From: CAZZIQ01 sp964654355
Lineage (GTDB): Bacteria; Pseudomonadota; Gammaproteobacteria; GCF-002020875
DNA length: 28,319 nt
Direction of reading: 5' to 3'
Assembly (NCBI GenBank): GCA_964654355.1
Contig: CAZZIQ010000013.1
Span: forward strand, 1-28,319
The notes below the pieces were generated by a model. That model saw only the letters and a program-made list of their open reading frames with translations. It did no database searches and was not told the DNA's origin. Position numbers and translations under genes: made by a program. Below, piece after piece: positions 14,461-21,865 of the stretch (its first letter is position 1; each line of letters opens with the position of its first letter).

Positions 14461-15326
14461 GTGCGGCGGCGCCAAGCGAGATGCAGGCTTGGGCTTTGCT
14501 CATCGATCTTGGGAATAGCCAGCTCAAGTGGGCTTGGCATCATCCAGACTACGGACTGTTTCCATCTGCACCGTTGCCGAGCGCTTCGGAAAAGCGGCCT
14601 CAGTTTTGGCATGCGCTGGAGGCGCACCCCCTGCAGGCGCTGGAAAACGGACGCTTTGCGGGACAGTCTGTGCGACAGGTCTACCTCGCGAACACCCGTG
14701 GCGTGGAAGAAGAGGCGGAATTTTTGCGTCAATTGGCCGAGAGAACCGGTGTTGATGTATGCAGCCTTGAGACACCTGCGACAGCCTTTGGTCTGACGGT
14801 TGGCTATGCCGACCCGGCGCGCTTGGGGATTGATCGCTGGCTTGGCTTATTGGACGCAACAGATTGTTTTCCAAGAGAAAACCTGGCAGTTTTGAGTTTG
14901 GGTACGGCCATTACACTGGATCTCATTGAGGCCGATGGAACTCATCTGGGGGGCTGGATTTGGCCGGGTGCACGTCTCATGCGACGCTGTCTCACGGAGC
15001 AGATTGCGACACTCAAAGATGTTGCTGTCTCAGATTCGGTGTTGACACCGGGATGCGACACTGCGGGTGCGGTGTCCAGCGGGTTGCAGCATCTATTTTG
15101 GGGCGGGCTCAACAGTGGCTTAGCGGAAGCGGCCCGTTTGTGGCAGCAAAACGGCGCGTCGTTTGGGCGGGTCGTCGTGCATGGTGGGGGCGCGCCTGGC
15201 CTCATGGAGCAGTGGTCTTCAGAGCCGCAACGACTGGCGCAACCCTGGCAATTAATTTACCAGCCAGATCTCGTTTTGCGCGGGCTGTCCCGCTACAATT
15301 CCGCTTCATTCAAAACGCCGGTTTAG
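14457..15326 (+). CDS. coaX: Type III pantothenate kinase
   Basis: It catalyses the first step of coenzyme A synthesis, the ATP-dependent phosphorylation of pantothenate. The 289-residue product shows the ASKHA-fold phosphate loop LIDLGNSQLKWAW (15-27), the pantothenate region GYADPARLGIDRWLG and a second ATP loop LGTAITLDLI. This type is not inhibited by CoA in known members. The start overlaps the birA stop (ATGA at 14457-14460). The stop codon TAG (15324-15326) lies inside the 5' end of the tRNA-Thr gene, so the two genes share 10 bases. A possible promoter for the tRNA lies within its last codons. Confidence 0.94.
   Translation: MSAAAPSEMQAWALLIDLGNSQLKWAWHHPDYGLFPSAPLPSASEKRPQFWHALEAHPLQALENGRFAGQSVRQVYLANTRGVEEEAEFLRQLAERTGVDVCSLETPATAFGLTVGYADPARLGIDRWLGLLDATDCFPRENLAVLSLGTAITLDLIEADGTHLGGWIWPGARLMRRCLTEQIATLKDVAVSDSVLTPGCDTAGAVSSGLQHLFWGGLNSGLAEAARLWQQNGASFGRVVVHGGGAPGLMEQWSSEPQRLAQPWQLIYQPDLVLRGLSRYNSASFKTPV
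15271..15299 (+). promoter_or_regulatory. Possible promoter of tRNA-Thr inside the coaX 3' end
   Basis: TACAAT (15294-15299) is a good -10 element 17 bases before the mature tRNA. The hexamer 17 bases upstream of it (TCGTTT) is a poor -35 match. Weak support. Confidence 0.35.
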
Positions 15327-15392
15327 CACAGTTGGTAGTGCAACTGCCTTGTAAGCAGTAGGTCCGCGGTTCGAGTCCGTGAACCGGCACCA
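15317..15392 (+). tRNA. tRNA-Thr (anticodon UGU)
   Basis: The full cloverleaf can be folded by eye: acceptor GCCGGTT with AACCGGC, D stem GCAC with GTGC, anticodon stem ACTGC with GCAGT around the loop CTTGTAA (anticodon TGT at 15350-15352), variable AGGTC, T stem CGCGG with CCGTG around TTCGAGT, then A and an encoded CCA (15390-15392). It reads ACA and related threonine codons. Its first 10 bases are also the end of coaX. Confidence 0.97.
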
Positions 15393-15407
15393 ATTTTCTC
15401 GCTCTTC

Positions 15408-15644
15408 ATGTCATTTTCTCCGGACCCGGAATCCTCCGCCCTGCAGCAGGTCTGCGCCGTGGTCTATGCGCCACGCAAAACGCGTGGGCGCTTCCATGCC
15501 AATGTGGTCACGGTGCATGCGGATGAGGAGTCGGCGCGTTTGGCCGCAGATCCGGACAAGCATCTGTTTGCGGCGCGTGTGCATGGGCCGTCGGTCTCTT
15601 CGGAGGGCCAGCGGATGTATTACTTGGTTCGGTGGATTCGCTGA
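15408..15644 (+). CDS. Small hypothetical protein
   Basis: No family is recognised. The 78-residue frame starts 15 bases after the tRNA and ends 39 bases before the SPOR lipoprotein gene. Its third codon positions are rich in G and C like neighbouring genes, and the product is mixed in composition (AVVYAPRKTRGRFHANVV, and YYLVRWIR at the end), with no signal peptide or membrane segment. A competing frame from 15379 to 15690 gives a basic, arginine- and serine-rich product typical of a false frame. No good ribosome binding site is visible before the ATG, which lowers confidence. It would be translated from RNA released when the tRNA 3' end is processed. Confidence 0.6.
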   Translation: MSFSPDPESSALQQVCAVVYAPRKTRGRFHANVVTVHADEESARLAADPDKHLFAARVHGPSVSSEGQRMYYLVRWIR

Positions 15645-15683
15645 GCACGCGGTATCCACTGGTGAGTCGGAAGAAATAGGCAC

Positions 15684-16547
15684 ATGGTAGGCAGGCGCAT
15701 TCTTGTGATCTCAGTTGTTGCAGCCATCGGGCTGAGCGGTTGTGTCGCGCAAGAGCTTAAAATGCCTTGGGATCGATCAGCGCCCCCGGTTGAGTCCCCA
15801 GCGCAGCCGCAAGCGAAACCCGTGCCTCAACCGAGCCGGCCTTCCGTGCCTGAGCCTGTGCTTGAGTCCGTCACGGCACCGCCGCCGCAGAAAGAATCGG
15901 AAGCTCCTAGGGTGGTAGCGGCTCCTGCCCAGGAAGCACAGAACGTGGCTGCGGTCTCTGCACCTGTGGAGGCAGCGCCTGTTCTTCCAGCGTCCTCTGC
16001 ACCTACACCATCGGCGGTGGTTGAGACGAAGTCTGTGGAACCTCAGCCCGCGACGGAACCGGCGCCGGCACCCCAGGTTGCGCCCACTCCTGTGGACCCG
16101 ATGGACGAGATGCGTGATCAAGCCCGCGTCGCAGCGCAAAGCGGTGAAGCCGAAGTCGCCGAGGCGCTGTGGCAATTGATTTTGCAAACCGCGCCGGACG
16201 ATTCCGAAGCGCAAGAAGCGCTGGCGGCACTGGAACAGGCCAAGCTGAACAAAGCCAAGGCGGATGGCAAGGTGATTTTGCTCGGTGAGAAATCGGCTGG
16301 CTGGGTGGTGCAGGTGGCAACCTATCGTGCCGATGGGCGTGAACAAGCGTTTGAGTGGCTTGGCAAGATTCGGCGCGCGGGCTACAAGCCGTTTCTAAAA
16401 ACCGTCGAGTTTCCCGGCCGAACCCTGTATCGTCTGCGCCTCGGCGCCTACCCAGAACGCTGGATGGCCGAAGAAGTCGAACGGCGTTTGCTCAACAACT
16501 TCCCGAATGAAGGTCTGCGTCCGCGCATCATGCAGCAGGACGACTAA
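15684..16547 (+). CDS. SPOR-domain lipoprotein
   Basis: Probably a septal peptidoglycan-binding lipoprotein. The 287-residue product has a lipoprotein signal with lipobox LSGC (lipidated Cys20). Val at +2 does not signal inner-membrane retention, so the outer membrane is likely. A long linker rich in Pro, Ala and Glu (about 27-140) is followed by a helical stretch (140-195) that could be a single TPR-like hairpin. The C-terminal SPOR domain (206-278) includes GWVVQVATYR and LYRLRLGAYPERW. SPOR domains bind glycan strands lacking stem peptides at division sites. GGAAG stands about 10 bases before the ATG. A SPOR gene after birA-coaX is also usual in Pseudomonas. Confidence 0.88.
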   Translation: MVGRRILVISVVAAIGLSGCVAQELKMPWDRSAPPVESPAQPQAKPVPQPSRPSVPEPVLESVTAPPPQKESEAPRVVAAPAQEAQNVAAVSAPVEAAPVLPASSAPTPSAVVETKSVEPQPATEPAPAPQVAPTPVDPMDEMRDQARVAAQSGEAEVAEALWQLILQTAPDDSEAQEALAALEQAKLNKAKADGKVILLGEKSAGWVVQVATYRADGREQAFEWLGKIRRAGYKPFLKTVEFPGRTLYRLRLGAYPERWMAEEVERRLLNNFPNEGLRPRIMQQDD

Positions 16548-16590
16548 GCTCGTCTTTAGTTAAGACCCTACCTCAATTGATTTTTTACAA

Positions 16591-16608
16591 CCGGTCATGG
16601 ATGACCGG
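16591..16608 (+). promoter_or_regulatory. Stem-loop directly ahead of the typA ribosome binding site
   Basis: CCGGTCAT-GG-ATGACCGG is a perfect inverted repeat (realistic hairpin: 7-bp stem, TGGA loop). It ends 2 bases before AGGA (16611-16614), the typA ribosome binding site. It has no T-tract, so it is not a terminator for the upstream gene. It may be an RNA hairpin affecting typA translation or an operator. Confidence 0.5.
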
Positions 16609-16619
16609 TCAGGATTCCT

Positions 16620-18434
16620 ATGACCGACAAACTTCGTAACGTCGCCATCATCGCGCACGTAGACCATGGCAAAACCACCTTGGTGGATAAGCTGTTGCAG
16701 CAATCTGGCACGCTCGAATCGCGCGGCGAACAAGTCGAACGAGTCATGGACTCCAACGCATTGGAGCGTGAGCGCGGTATCACCATTCTGGCGAAGAACA
16801 CCGCGATTCGTTGGGGCGACTATCGCATCAATATCGTTGACACGCCGGGCCATGCCGACTTTGGTGGCGAGGTTGAGCGCGTGTTGTCGATGGTCGACTC
16901 GGTGTTGTTGTTGGTCGATGCCGTGGATGGGCCGATGCCGCAGACTCGTTTTGTGACGGAGAAAGCATTGGGTCACGGCCTGCGTCCGATTGTCGTGGTG
17001 AACAAAGTGGATCGCCCCGGCAGCCGCCCGGATTGGGTGGTGGATCAGACCTTCGATTTGTTTGATCGCTTGGGTGCGACCGAAGATCAGCTCGACTTCC
17101 CGGTGATCTATGCTTCTGCCTTACAGGGCTGGGCAAGCTTGGAAGCGGGTGAAACGGGTACCGACATGGAGCCGTTGTTTGAGGCGATTGTGGATCATGT
17201 TTCACCACCGACAGTGGATGCGGATGGCCCGTTCCAGTTGCAGGTGAGTGCGCTGGACTATTCCAGTTATGTGGGCGTCATTGGCATTGGCCGCATTCGC
17301 CGCGGTCGCGTAAAAACCAATACCAGCGTTAGCATTCTTGGCGCAGATGGCAGCAAGCGCAGTGGGCGCGTGCTGCAGGTGCTTGGGTTTCATGGTCTCC
17401 AGCGCGTCGAGGTGGAAGAGGCTAGGGCGGGCGACATCATTGCCTTTACCGGTATTGAGGTATTGCGCATTTCCGATACGTTATGTGAGCCAGGTCACGA
17501 AGAGGCACTGCCGCAACTCACGGTGGATGAACCAACCGTAAGCATGACCTTCCGCGTGAATAATTCGCCGATGGCGGGTCGCGAGGGCAAGTACATCACC
17601 TCACGCAACCTGCATGAGCGCTTGCAGCGTGAGCTGATTCATAACGTGGCGCTGCGCGTTGAGCAAACCGATGACCCCGATCGTTTCTTAGTGTCGGGGC
17701 GTGGCGAATTGCATTTGTCCATCTTGATCGAAAATATGCGACGCGAAGGCTATGAGTTGGCGGTATCGCGTCCGGAAGTGATCGTGCGTGAGATTGATGG
17801 TGAGCTGAAAGAACCGTGGGAATCGCTGACCGTTGATGTGGAAGAAAACCACCAAGGCGCAGTGATGGAATTGCTCGGTGAGCGTCATGCGCAAATGCGT
17901 GATATGCAGCCGGACGGCCGCGGTCGTGTACGTATTGATTACTTCATTCCAGCGCGTGGTTTGATTGGTTTCCGAACGGATTTCATGACGGCCACTTCCG
18001 GCACCGGTCTGATTTTCCACACCTTTGAAAGCTATGGCCCGCGTGTGCAGGATGACATTGGTCAGCGCCACAACGGCGTGCTGATTTCGAACTGTCCGGG
18101 TAAGGCATTGGCTTACGCGCTGTTTAACCTGCAGGATCGCGGCCGCTTGTTCCTTGGTCATGGTGAAGAAGTCTATGAAGGCATGGTGATTGGTATTCAC
18201 AGTCGGGAAAATGATTTGGTGGTGAACCCGACTAAGGCCAAGCAGCTGAGCAATGTGCGTGCGGCAGGTAAAGATGAGTCGTTGATTTTGAGCCCGCCGA
18301 TTCGCTTGACGCTTGAGCGTGCGCTGGAATTCATCGACGACGACGAGCTGGTCGAGATCACGCCGAAGGCGATTCGTGTGCGTAAGAAGTTCTTGCTCGA
18401 GCATGAGCGCAAGAAAGCCTCACGCGAGGGTTAA
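16620..18434 (+). CDS. typA: Ribosome-binding translational GTPase TypA/BipA
   Basis: An EF-G-like GTPase that binds 70S ribosomes and helps large-subunit assembly, growth at low temperature and stress response. The 604-residue protein has G1 AHVDHGKTT (12-20), the switch I segment ERERGITILAKN (49-60), G3 DTPGHADFGGE (74-84) and G4 NKVDRPG (128-134). Beta-barrel, EF-G-like (SGRGELHLSILIENMRREG) and TypA-specific C-terminal domains follow. Length and the C-terminus RKKFLLEHERKKASREG fit the family. AGGA lies 5 bases before the ATG, right after a stem-loop. Its end converges with the AEC gene, 12 bases apart and without a terminator. Confidence 0.97.
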   Translation: MTDKLRNVAIIAHVDHGKTTLVDKLLQQSGTLESRGEQVERVMDSNALERERGITILAKNTAIRWGDYRINIVDTPGHADFGGEVERVLSMVDSVLLLVDAVDGPMPQTRFVTEKALGHGLRPIVVVNKVDRPGSRPDWVVDQTFDLFDRLGATEDQLDFPVIYASALQGWASLEAGETGTDMEPLFEAIVDHVSPPTVDADGPFQLQVSALDYSSYVGVIGIGRIRRGRVKTNTSVSILGADGSKRSGRVLQVLGFHGLQRVEVEEARAGDIIAFTGIEVLRISDTLCEPGHEEALPQLTVDEPTVSMTFRVNNSPMAGREGKYITSRNLHERLQRELIHNVALRVEQTDDPDRFLVSGRGELHLSILIENMRREGYELAVSRPEVIVREIDGELKEPWESLTVDVEENHQGAVMELLGERHAQMRDMQPDGRGRVRIDYFIPARGLIGFRTDFMTATSGTGLIFHTFESYGPRVQDDIGQRHNGVLISNCPGKALAYALFNLQDRGRLFLGHGEEVYEGMVIGIHSRENDLVVNPTKAKQLSNVRAAGKDESLILSPPIRLTLERALEFIDDDELVEITPKAIRVRKKFLLEHERKKASREG

Positions 18435-18446
18435 CTTGACCGTCGC

Positions 18447-19388
18447 TTAGACCCCAAACCAGCTGGCTAAGGCGGCGCTGTTGGCCCAGCTGTGCCAAAG
18501 CGGCAGGGTGAGCAAAGACAGACCCGTGGTCAGGCTCACCGCTGCGGCAAACAGCGACGTATCCAGTCCATAGCGATCACATAGCACGATGCCGAGCAGC
18601 ATGCTCGGCATCGCGGCTTCGAGCAGAACGGCACTCAACGTTAGTCCGCTTAGCCCCACCCCGAATCCAGTCAGGCCGACCACCAGCGGCATCAAGAACA
18701 GTTGAATCGCGATGACCGGCAGCAACAGCGGTAAGCGGTTCCAGCGCAACACATCGAGACGTAAACCCAGCCCGAGTGCGATCAGCATGAGTGGCGGGAC
18801 CGAGCGGCCCAATAGTTCGAGTAATTGATTGAGCCAGTCGGGGATTGAAATTTCGTTCAGGTTCAGTCCAATCGCAATCGCCGCAGCCCACAGGGCGGGA
18901 ACGCCGAGCAGGGCTTTGAGTGGCGGCTCGCCGCGTGCATTGCCGTGTCGGATTGCAATCCAGGCACCCATGCTGAGTAAGAGTGGTGTATTCGAAAACA
19001 GGTCGTATTGCAGCGCCACACTGCGCGCCCACGGCCCATACAGGGCTTCGAGTACCGGCAAGCCGAGGTAGGTCACGTTGGCCCAAGCGCTGGCGAGGAT
19101 GAGTGCGCCGCGAATTTGCGGCGAAACCTTGAGTGCCCGAAATACAAAATAGGCGGCACTTGCGGTGACCAAGGTGCCGACCGTAGCAGCCATCGCAATG
19201 CGTACGCTGTCGAGACTGAGGGGGGCTTTCCATAACACCTCGAGTACCAACGCTGGCAACAGTAGGACGTAGACCAAGGCGGTCAACGCGCGACGCAGGG
19301 CATCAGCGTCCATCGACATGGGTTTGAGCACACGCCACAACACGCCGCCACCCAGCAGTAGGAACATGGGGAAGAGGATTTCGGTCAT
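18447..19388 (-). CDS. AEC family transporter (auxin efflux carrier-like)
   Basis: An inner-membrane permease of the AEC family; bacterial members export or exchange small organic anions such as malate, but the substrate here is unknown. The 313-residue product has about ten hydrophobic segments in two halves, starting at MTEILFPMFLLLGGGVLW. It has the conserved crossover-type stretches WANVTYLGLPVLEALYG (first half) and EAAMPSMLLGIVLCDRYGLD (second half), with helix-breaking Asn/Pro and Pro residues typical of AEC carriers. It starts 15 bases after the thioredoxin/HEAT gene on the same strand, so they are probably co-transcribed. No good ribosome binding site is visible, which suggests translational coupling. 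Confidence 0.88.
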   Translation of the reverse strand: MTEILFPMFLLLGGGVLWRVLKPMSMDADALRRALTALVYVLLLPALVLEVLWKAPLSLDSVRIAMAATVGTLVTASAAYFVFRALKVSPQIRGALILASAWANVTYLGLPVLEALYGPWARSVALQYDLFSNTPLLLSMGAWIAIRHGNARGEPPLKALLGVPALWAAAIAIGLNLNEISIPDWLNQLLELLGRSVPPLMLIALGLGLRLDVLRWNRLPLLLPVIAIQLFLMPLVVGLTGFGVGLSGLTLSAVLLEAAMPSMLLGIVLCDRYGLDTSLFAAAVSLTTGLSLLTLPLWHSWANSAALASWFGV

Positions 19389-19403
19389 GTGGATGGGCGT
19401 TCT

Positions 19404-20099
19404 TTAGTGAGCTTGCTGCAGTTCGCTGAGCGTTTCTTCGGCCGCTTCGGCCACCAGCGCATTTGTATCCGCGCGCGCATGGTTCACGGCTGCGTGCACC
19501 ATGTCCGTGCGCGAGGACGCGCGTGCGTGGCGCAGTTGGTGAATCGCATCACCGCGCACGGCGGGATCGTCGTCATTGAGGAGCGTGAGTAGTGCATCAA
19601 TCACCGATTCAGGGAGTCCTGCGTCGGTGGCGGCCTGGGTTTCAAACAACACATCGATCCCAAGCTGTACGGTCAGGCCGGCATCGCGATCCGCAAGCTG
19701 TCCGACCAAAGCGAGTAGAGCCGGCTCATGGTTGAGAACACGCGCTTGGATTGCATCGAGTCGTCCTGCGCGCAGCTCCTCGCGCAGATAAGCACCCCAG
19801 CCACCATCGGCTTCGCTGGCGGCTTCGAGCCAGGTCTTGAGCTCGCCGGGCGTGAGTAGGCCGTCGAAGCGCAGCTCATTGATAAAGGTGACCGGTGCGG
19901 CTTGGATGTTGTGGGTCGTGACCTCGTCGGGGTAAGCATCCACCAGTCGGGCGTCGATGCGGCGTAGACGACCTTCCTTCATCAAATACTGCAGGCCATT
20001 GAGAACGGTTTGGCAGTGCGAACAGCCCTTGGCGACATAGACCCGAACCTCGGGAAGTGAGACGTTTTCCAGTGGAACAGGGTTTGCTGATGTTGTCAT
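19404..20099 (-). CDS. Thioredoxin-fold domain fused to HEAT-like repeats
   Basis: Two parts are visible in 231 residues. Residues 16-92 form a glutaredoxin/thioredoxin-like domain with VYVAKGCSHCQ (redox motif Cys26-Ser-His-Cys29), the cis-proline loop AAPVTFIN (Pro69) and FDGLL before the last helix, like the N-terminal domain of AhpF. Residues about 110-230 are alpha-helical HEAT-like repeats (VIDALLTLLNDDDPAVRGDAIHQLRHA is the clearest, spanning 167-193). The likely role is thiol-disulfide exchange with a protein held by the HEAT part. No signal peptide is seen, so it is cytoplasmic. I start it at ATG 20099; an ATG at 20123 is possible, and longer extensions to 20330 do not resemble protein. 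It faces the PDC-sensor gene across 55 bases. Confidence 0.75.
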   Translation of the reverse strand: MTTSANPVPLENVSLPEVRVYVAKGCSHCQTVLNGLQYLMKEGRLRRIDARLVDAYPDEVTTHNIQAAPVTFINELRFDGLLTPGELKTWLEAASEADGGWGAYLREELRAGRLDAIQARVLNHEPALLALVGQLADRDAGLTVQLGIDVLFETQAATDAGLPESVIDALLTLLNDDDPAVRGDAIHQLRHARASSRTDMVHAAVNHARADTNALVAEAAEETLSELQQAH

Positions 20100-20154
20100 G
20101 AGATTGTCGTAATGGGTGCACATACTGTGCGACTTCAGAGTAGGATAGCTCGGA

Positions 20155-21144
20155 ATGAACGACAACACCCTCAGCAATACGATCCGTCGGCAGCATGATG
20201 TTCTGCGTGGGCACTTAGAGAAGCCGATGCGTGATCTCGCGCAGCAATTGATGCCGCTGTGGGGTGATGTGGATGCGATCGACACGGAGCTGAACCGGGC
20301 GATGTCGACTTGTGATGAGCTGCCTTGCAATCTCGTCTATGTCGTTGCCCCCGATGGTCATCAGCTCAGCTCCAACGTGACTCCAGAGCAGACCGATCTC
20401 ACCGCGCGCGGACAAGACCTGTCGATGCGTCCGTATTTTTCCGCAATTGAACCGATTGACGGTTGCGCGCTTTCGGGGGTTTACATCAGTCGTACCACAC
20501 GCCGCAGTTGTGTCACCGCGGTGTGTGAAATTCATGCTGATAATGATCGTGAGCAGCCGTTGCTGGGTTATCTCGCTGCAGACTTTGAGCTGCGCGATTT
20601 GCCACAGCCGGAAGTGGCTAGTGAAGACCGCCGCGTTTGGATGCAGGTGAAGGGCGACCCCGCGATTCGTGGAACTTTATTCCAGCAGACGCGTACGCAC
20701 AGTGCGATGGATGATCGCATGGAAGAAGTAGTGGACTTGATGACCGAGCTCATGACCGAGCGTGGTATTTTTCATGGCAAGCTTCATTTTTCCAGCGCAC
20801 GCTCGACCATGTGGTTGTATGACGATCCCTATCGCTATCGCGTCCACCCGATTCAGGAAATTCTCGACCCAAACCTGTGTTTGGCTTATCCGCGTCGTCC
20901 TTATCCAGAACAGGCGATCGTGCCTGCTGACCAAGTGCGGGTGATTTTTGAGCGCTTTGCGCGCTTGCGTTCAGCGGATGAGATCATTTATTTACGAGCC
21001 GCATCGTTGAACACAATCAATGGCATTGTCGGCCTCAATTTCTCCTGTGATGGATCGCACTACATGCCGTTTGAAGAGTTCCTTGCCAAAGGTGATGCTT
21101 TTTGGTTTGGTGAGGCAGTTTCCTGTCCGCTCCCAACTTCATGA
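20155..21144 (+). CDS. Soluble PDC/Cache-like sensor-domain protein
   Basis: The 329-residue product has no signal peptide and no membrane segment. Its first half resembles a PDC (Cache) sensory fold: a long N-terminal helix, LVYVVAPDGHQLSSN, SMRPYFSAI and GVYISRTTRRSCVTAVCEIH, the order seen in periplasmic dCache ligand domains (start helix, then DxxG, RPYF and Y-S). The second half (from about residue 185) is not recognised. No kinase, cyclase or methyl-accepting domain is attached, which is unusual for a PDC fold; a few stand-alone, cytoplasmic relatives are known. AGGA lies about 9 bases before the ATG. It is divergent from the thioredoxin/HEAT gene and ends in a terminator. The ligand is unknown. 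Confidence 0.65.
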   Translation: MNDNTLSNTIRRQHDVLRGHLEKPMRDLAQQLMPLWGDVDAIDTELNRAMSTCDELPCNLVYVVAPDGHQLSSNVTPEQTDLTARGQDLSMRPYFSAIEPIDGCALSGVYISRTTRRSCVTAVCEIHADNDREQPLLGYLAADFELRDLPQPEVASEDRRVWMQVKGDPAIRGTLFQQTRTHSAMDDRMEEVVDLMTELMTERGIFHGKLHFSSARSTMWLYDDPYRYRVHPIQEILDPNLCLAYPRRPYPEQAIVPADQVRVIFERFARLRSADEIIYLRAASLNTINGIVGLNFSCDGSHYMPFEEFLAKGDAFWFGEAVSCPLPTS

Positions 21145-21161
21145 GTTGATCGCTGCTCAAT

Positions 21162-21190
21162 AAAAAACGGCCCTCATTGAGGGCCGTTTT
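21162..21190. terminator. Bidirectional intrinsic terminator
   Basis: A6, then CGGCCCTCA, T, TGAGGGCCG and T4 form a near-perfect hairpin. It ends the PDC-sensor gene (+) and the convergent DUF302 gene (-). Confidence 0.92.
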
Positions 21191-21214
21191 CGTTTCTAGC
21201 AGAAGGCGTTTCGT

Positions 21215-21766
21215 TTATAGGTCGCCGTTCAGGCCCGCATCAACAATGCTGTACACGCTGTCGCGCACCTTCCCAGCCAATTCTTTCAGTGCGGGCGGCA
21301 TATCCACGGCGTGCAGCATCATGTCCATGTTCATAGTCACGACCCAGTTGTCGCCATGCTTGTCTTGAACGACAGCGACACGGCACGGTAGATAGCCTGC
21401 AAATAAGAGGTTGTATTCAACCATTTCCTTTGCAATCAAAGCATCACAGAAGGCAAGGATTTGCATCTTGTTGGATGTTTTGCCCATGGATTCAATTTGC
21501 TTAGACAGCGGCAGATCAGCGACCAGTTTGAAGTTCAGCGTATTGGCGCGCAGCTTCATCGACTCGACGATTTCTTCAAAGCTGACATCTGGTGAGGCGC
21601 GTTCAATGCGCATACTTTCAGCAACCATCGCCTGCATCATTTGCGGTGAGATTTCTGGGTTTTCAGCTGCGATTGCGGTATTGAGGCTGGTCGAGCAGAG
21701 GGCCGCAGTGGTTAGCATCAGCACATTGCGACGCAGCGTGCGCAGGAGAGAGTGGATCAATTGCAT
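21215..21766 (-). CDS. DUF302 domain protein, exported
   Basis: The function of DUF302 proteins is unknown. The 183-residue precursor has a signal peptide (VLMLTTAALCSTSLNTAIA, cut near residue 34), so the product is periplasmic. The mature part starts with a helical stretch. The DUF302 fold follows: SFEEIVESMKLRANTLNF, then ILAFCDALIAKEMVEYN and the most conserved GYLPCRVAVVQDKHGDNW, with its Leu-Pro-Cys-Arg motif. A strong GGAGG stands 7 bases before the ATG at 21766. It is monocistronic, ending at the shared terminator. Single cysteines in FCD and LPCR could bind metal or haem, but nothing here proves it. Confidence 0.85.
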   Translation of the reverse strand: MQLIHSLLRTLRRNVLMLTTAALCSTSLNTAIAAENPEISPQMMQAMVAESMRIERASPDVSFEEIVESMKLRANTLNFKLVADLPLSKQIESMGKTSNKMQILAFCDALIAKEMVEYNLLFAGYLPCRVAVVQDKHGDNWVVTMNMDMMLHAVDMPPALKELAGKVRDSVYSIVDAGLNGDL

Positions 21767-21865
21767 GGTGTCCTCCAGGGTTGGTTTTGTAATCCGTTCT
21801 TAGCCGGGGTAGCCAAGCATACCAGCCTCTCCCGCGGTCGCGAAATGGGAGTAGAGTAGCCGCCC

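Noticed and set aside
15379..15690. Alternative 103-codon frame after the tRNA
   Set aside because: It begins inside the tRNA T-arm, gives an Arg/Ser-rich low-quality product and conflicts with the more gene-like frame at 15408-15644.
20100..20330. N-terminal extension of the thioredoxin/HEAT protein
   Set aside because: The extra 77 residues are rich in Ser, Arg and Cys, overlap the start of the divergent PDC gene and do not resemble a domain.
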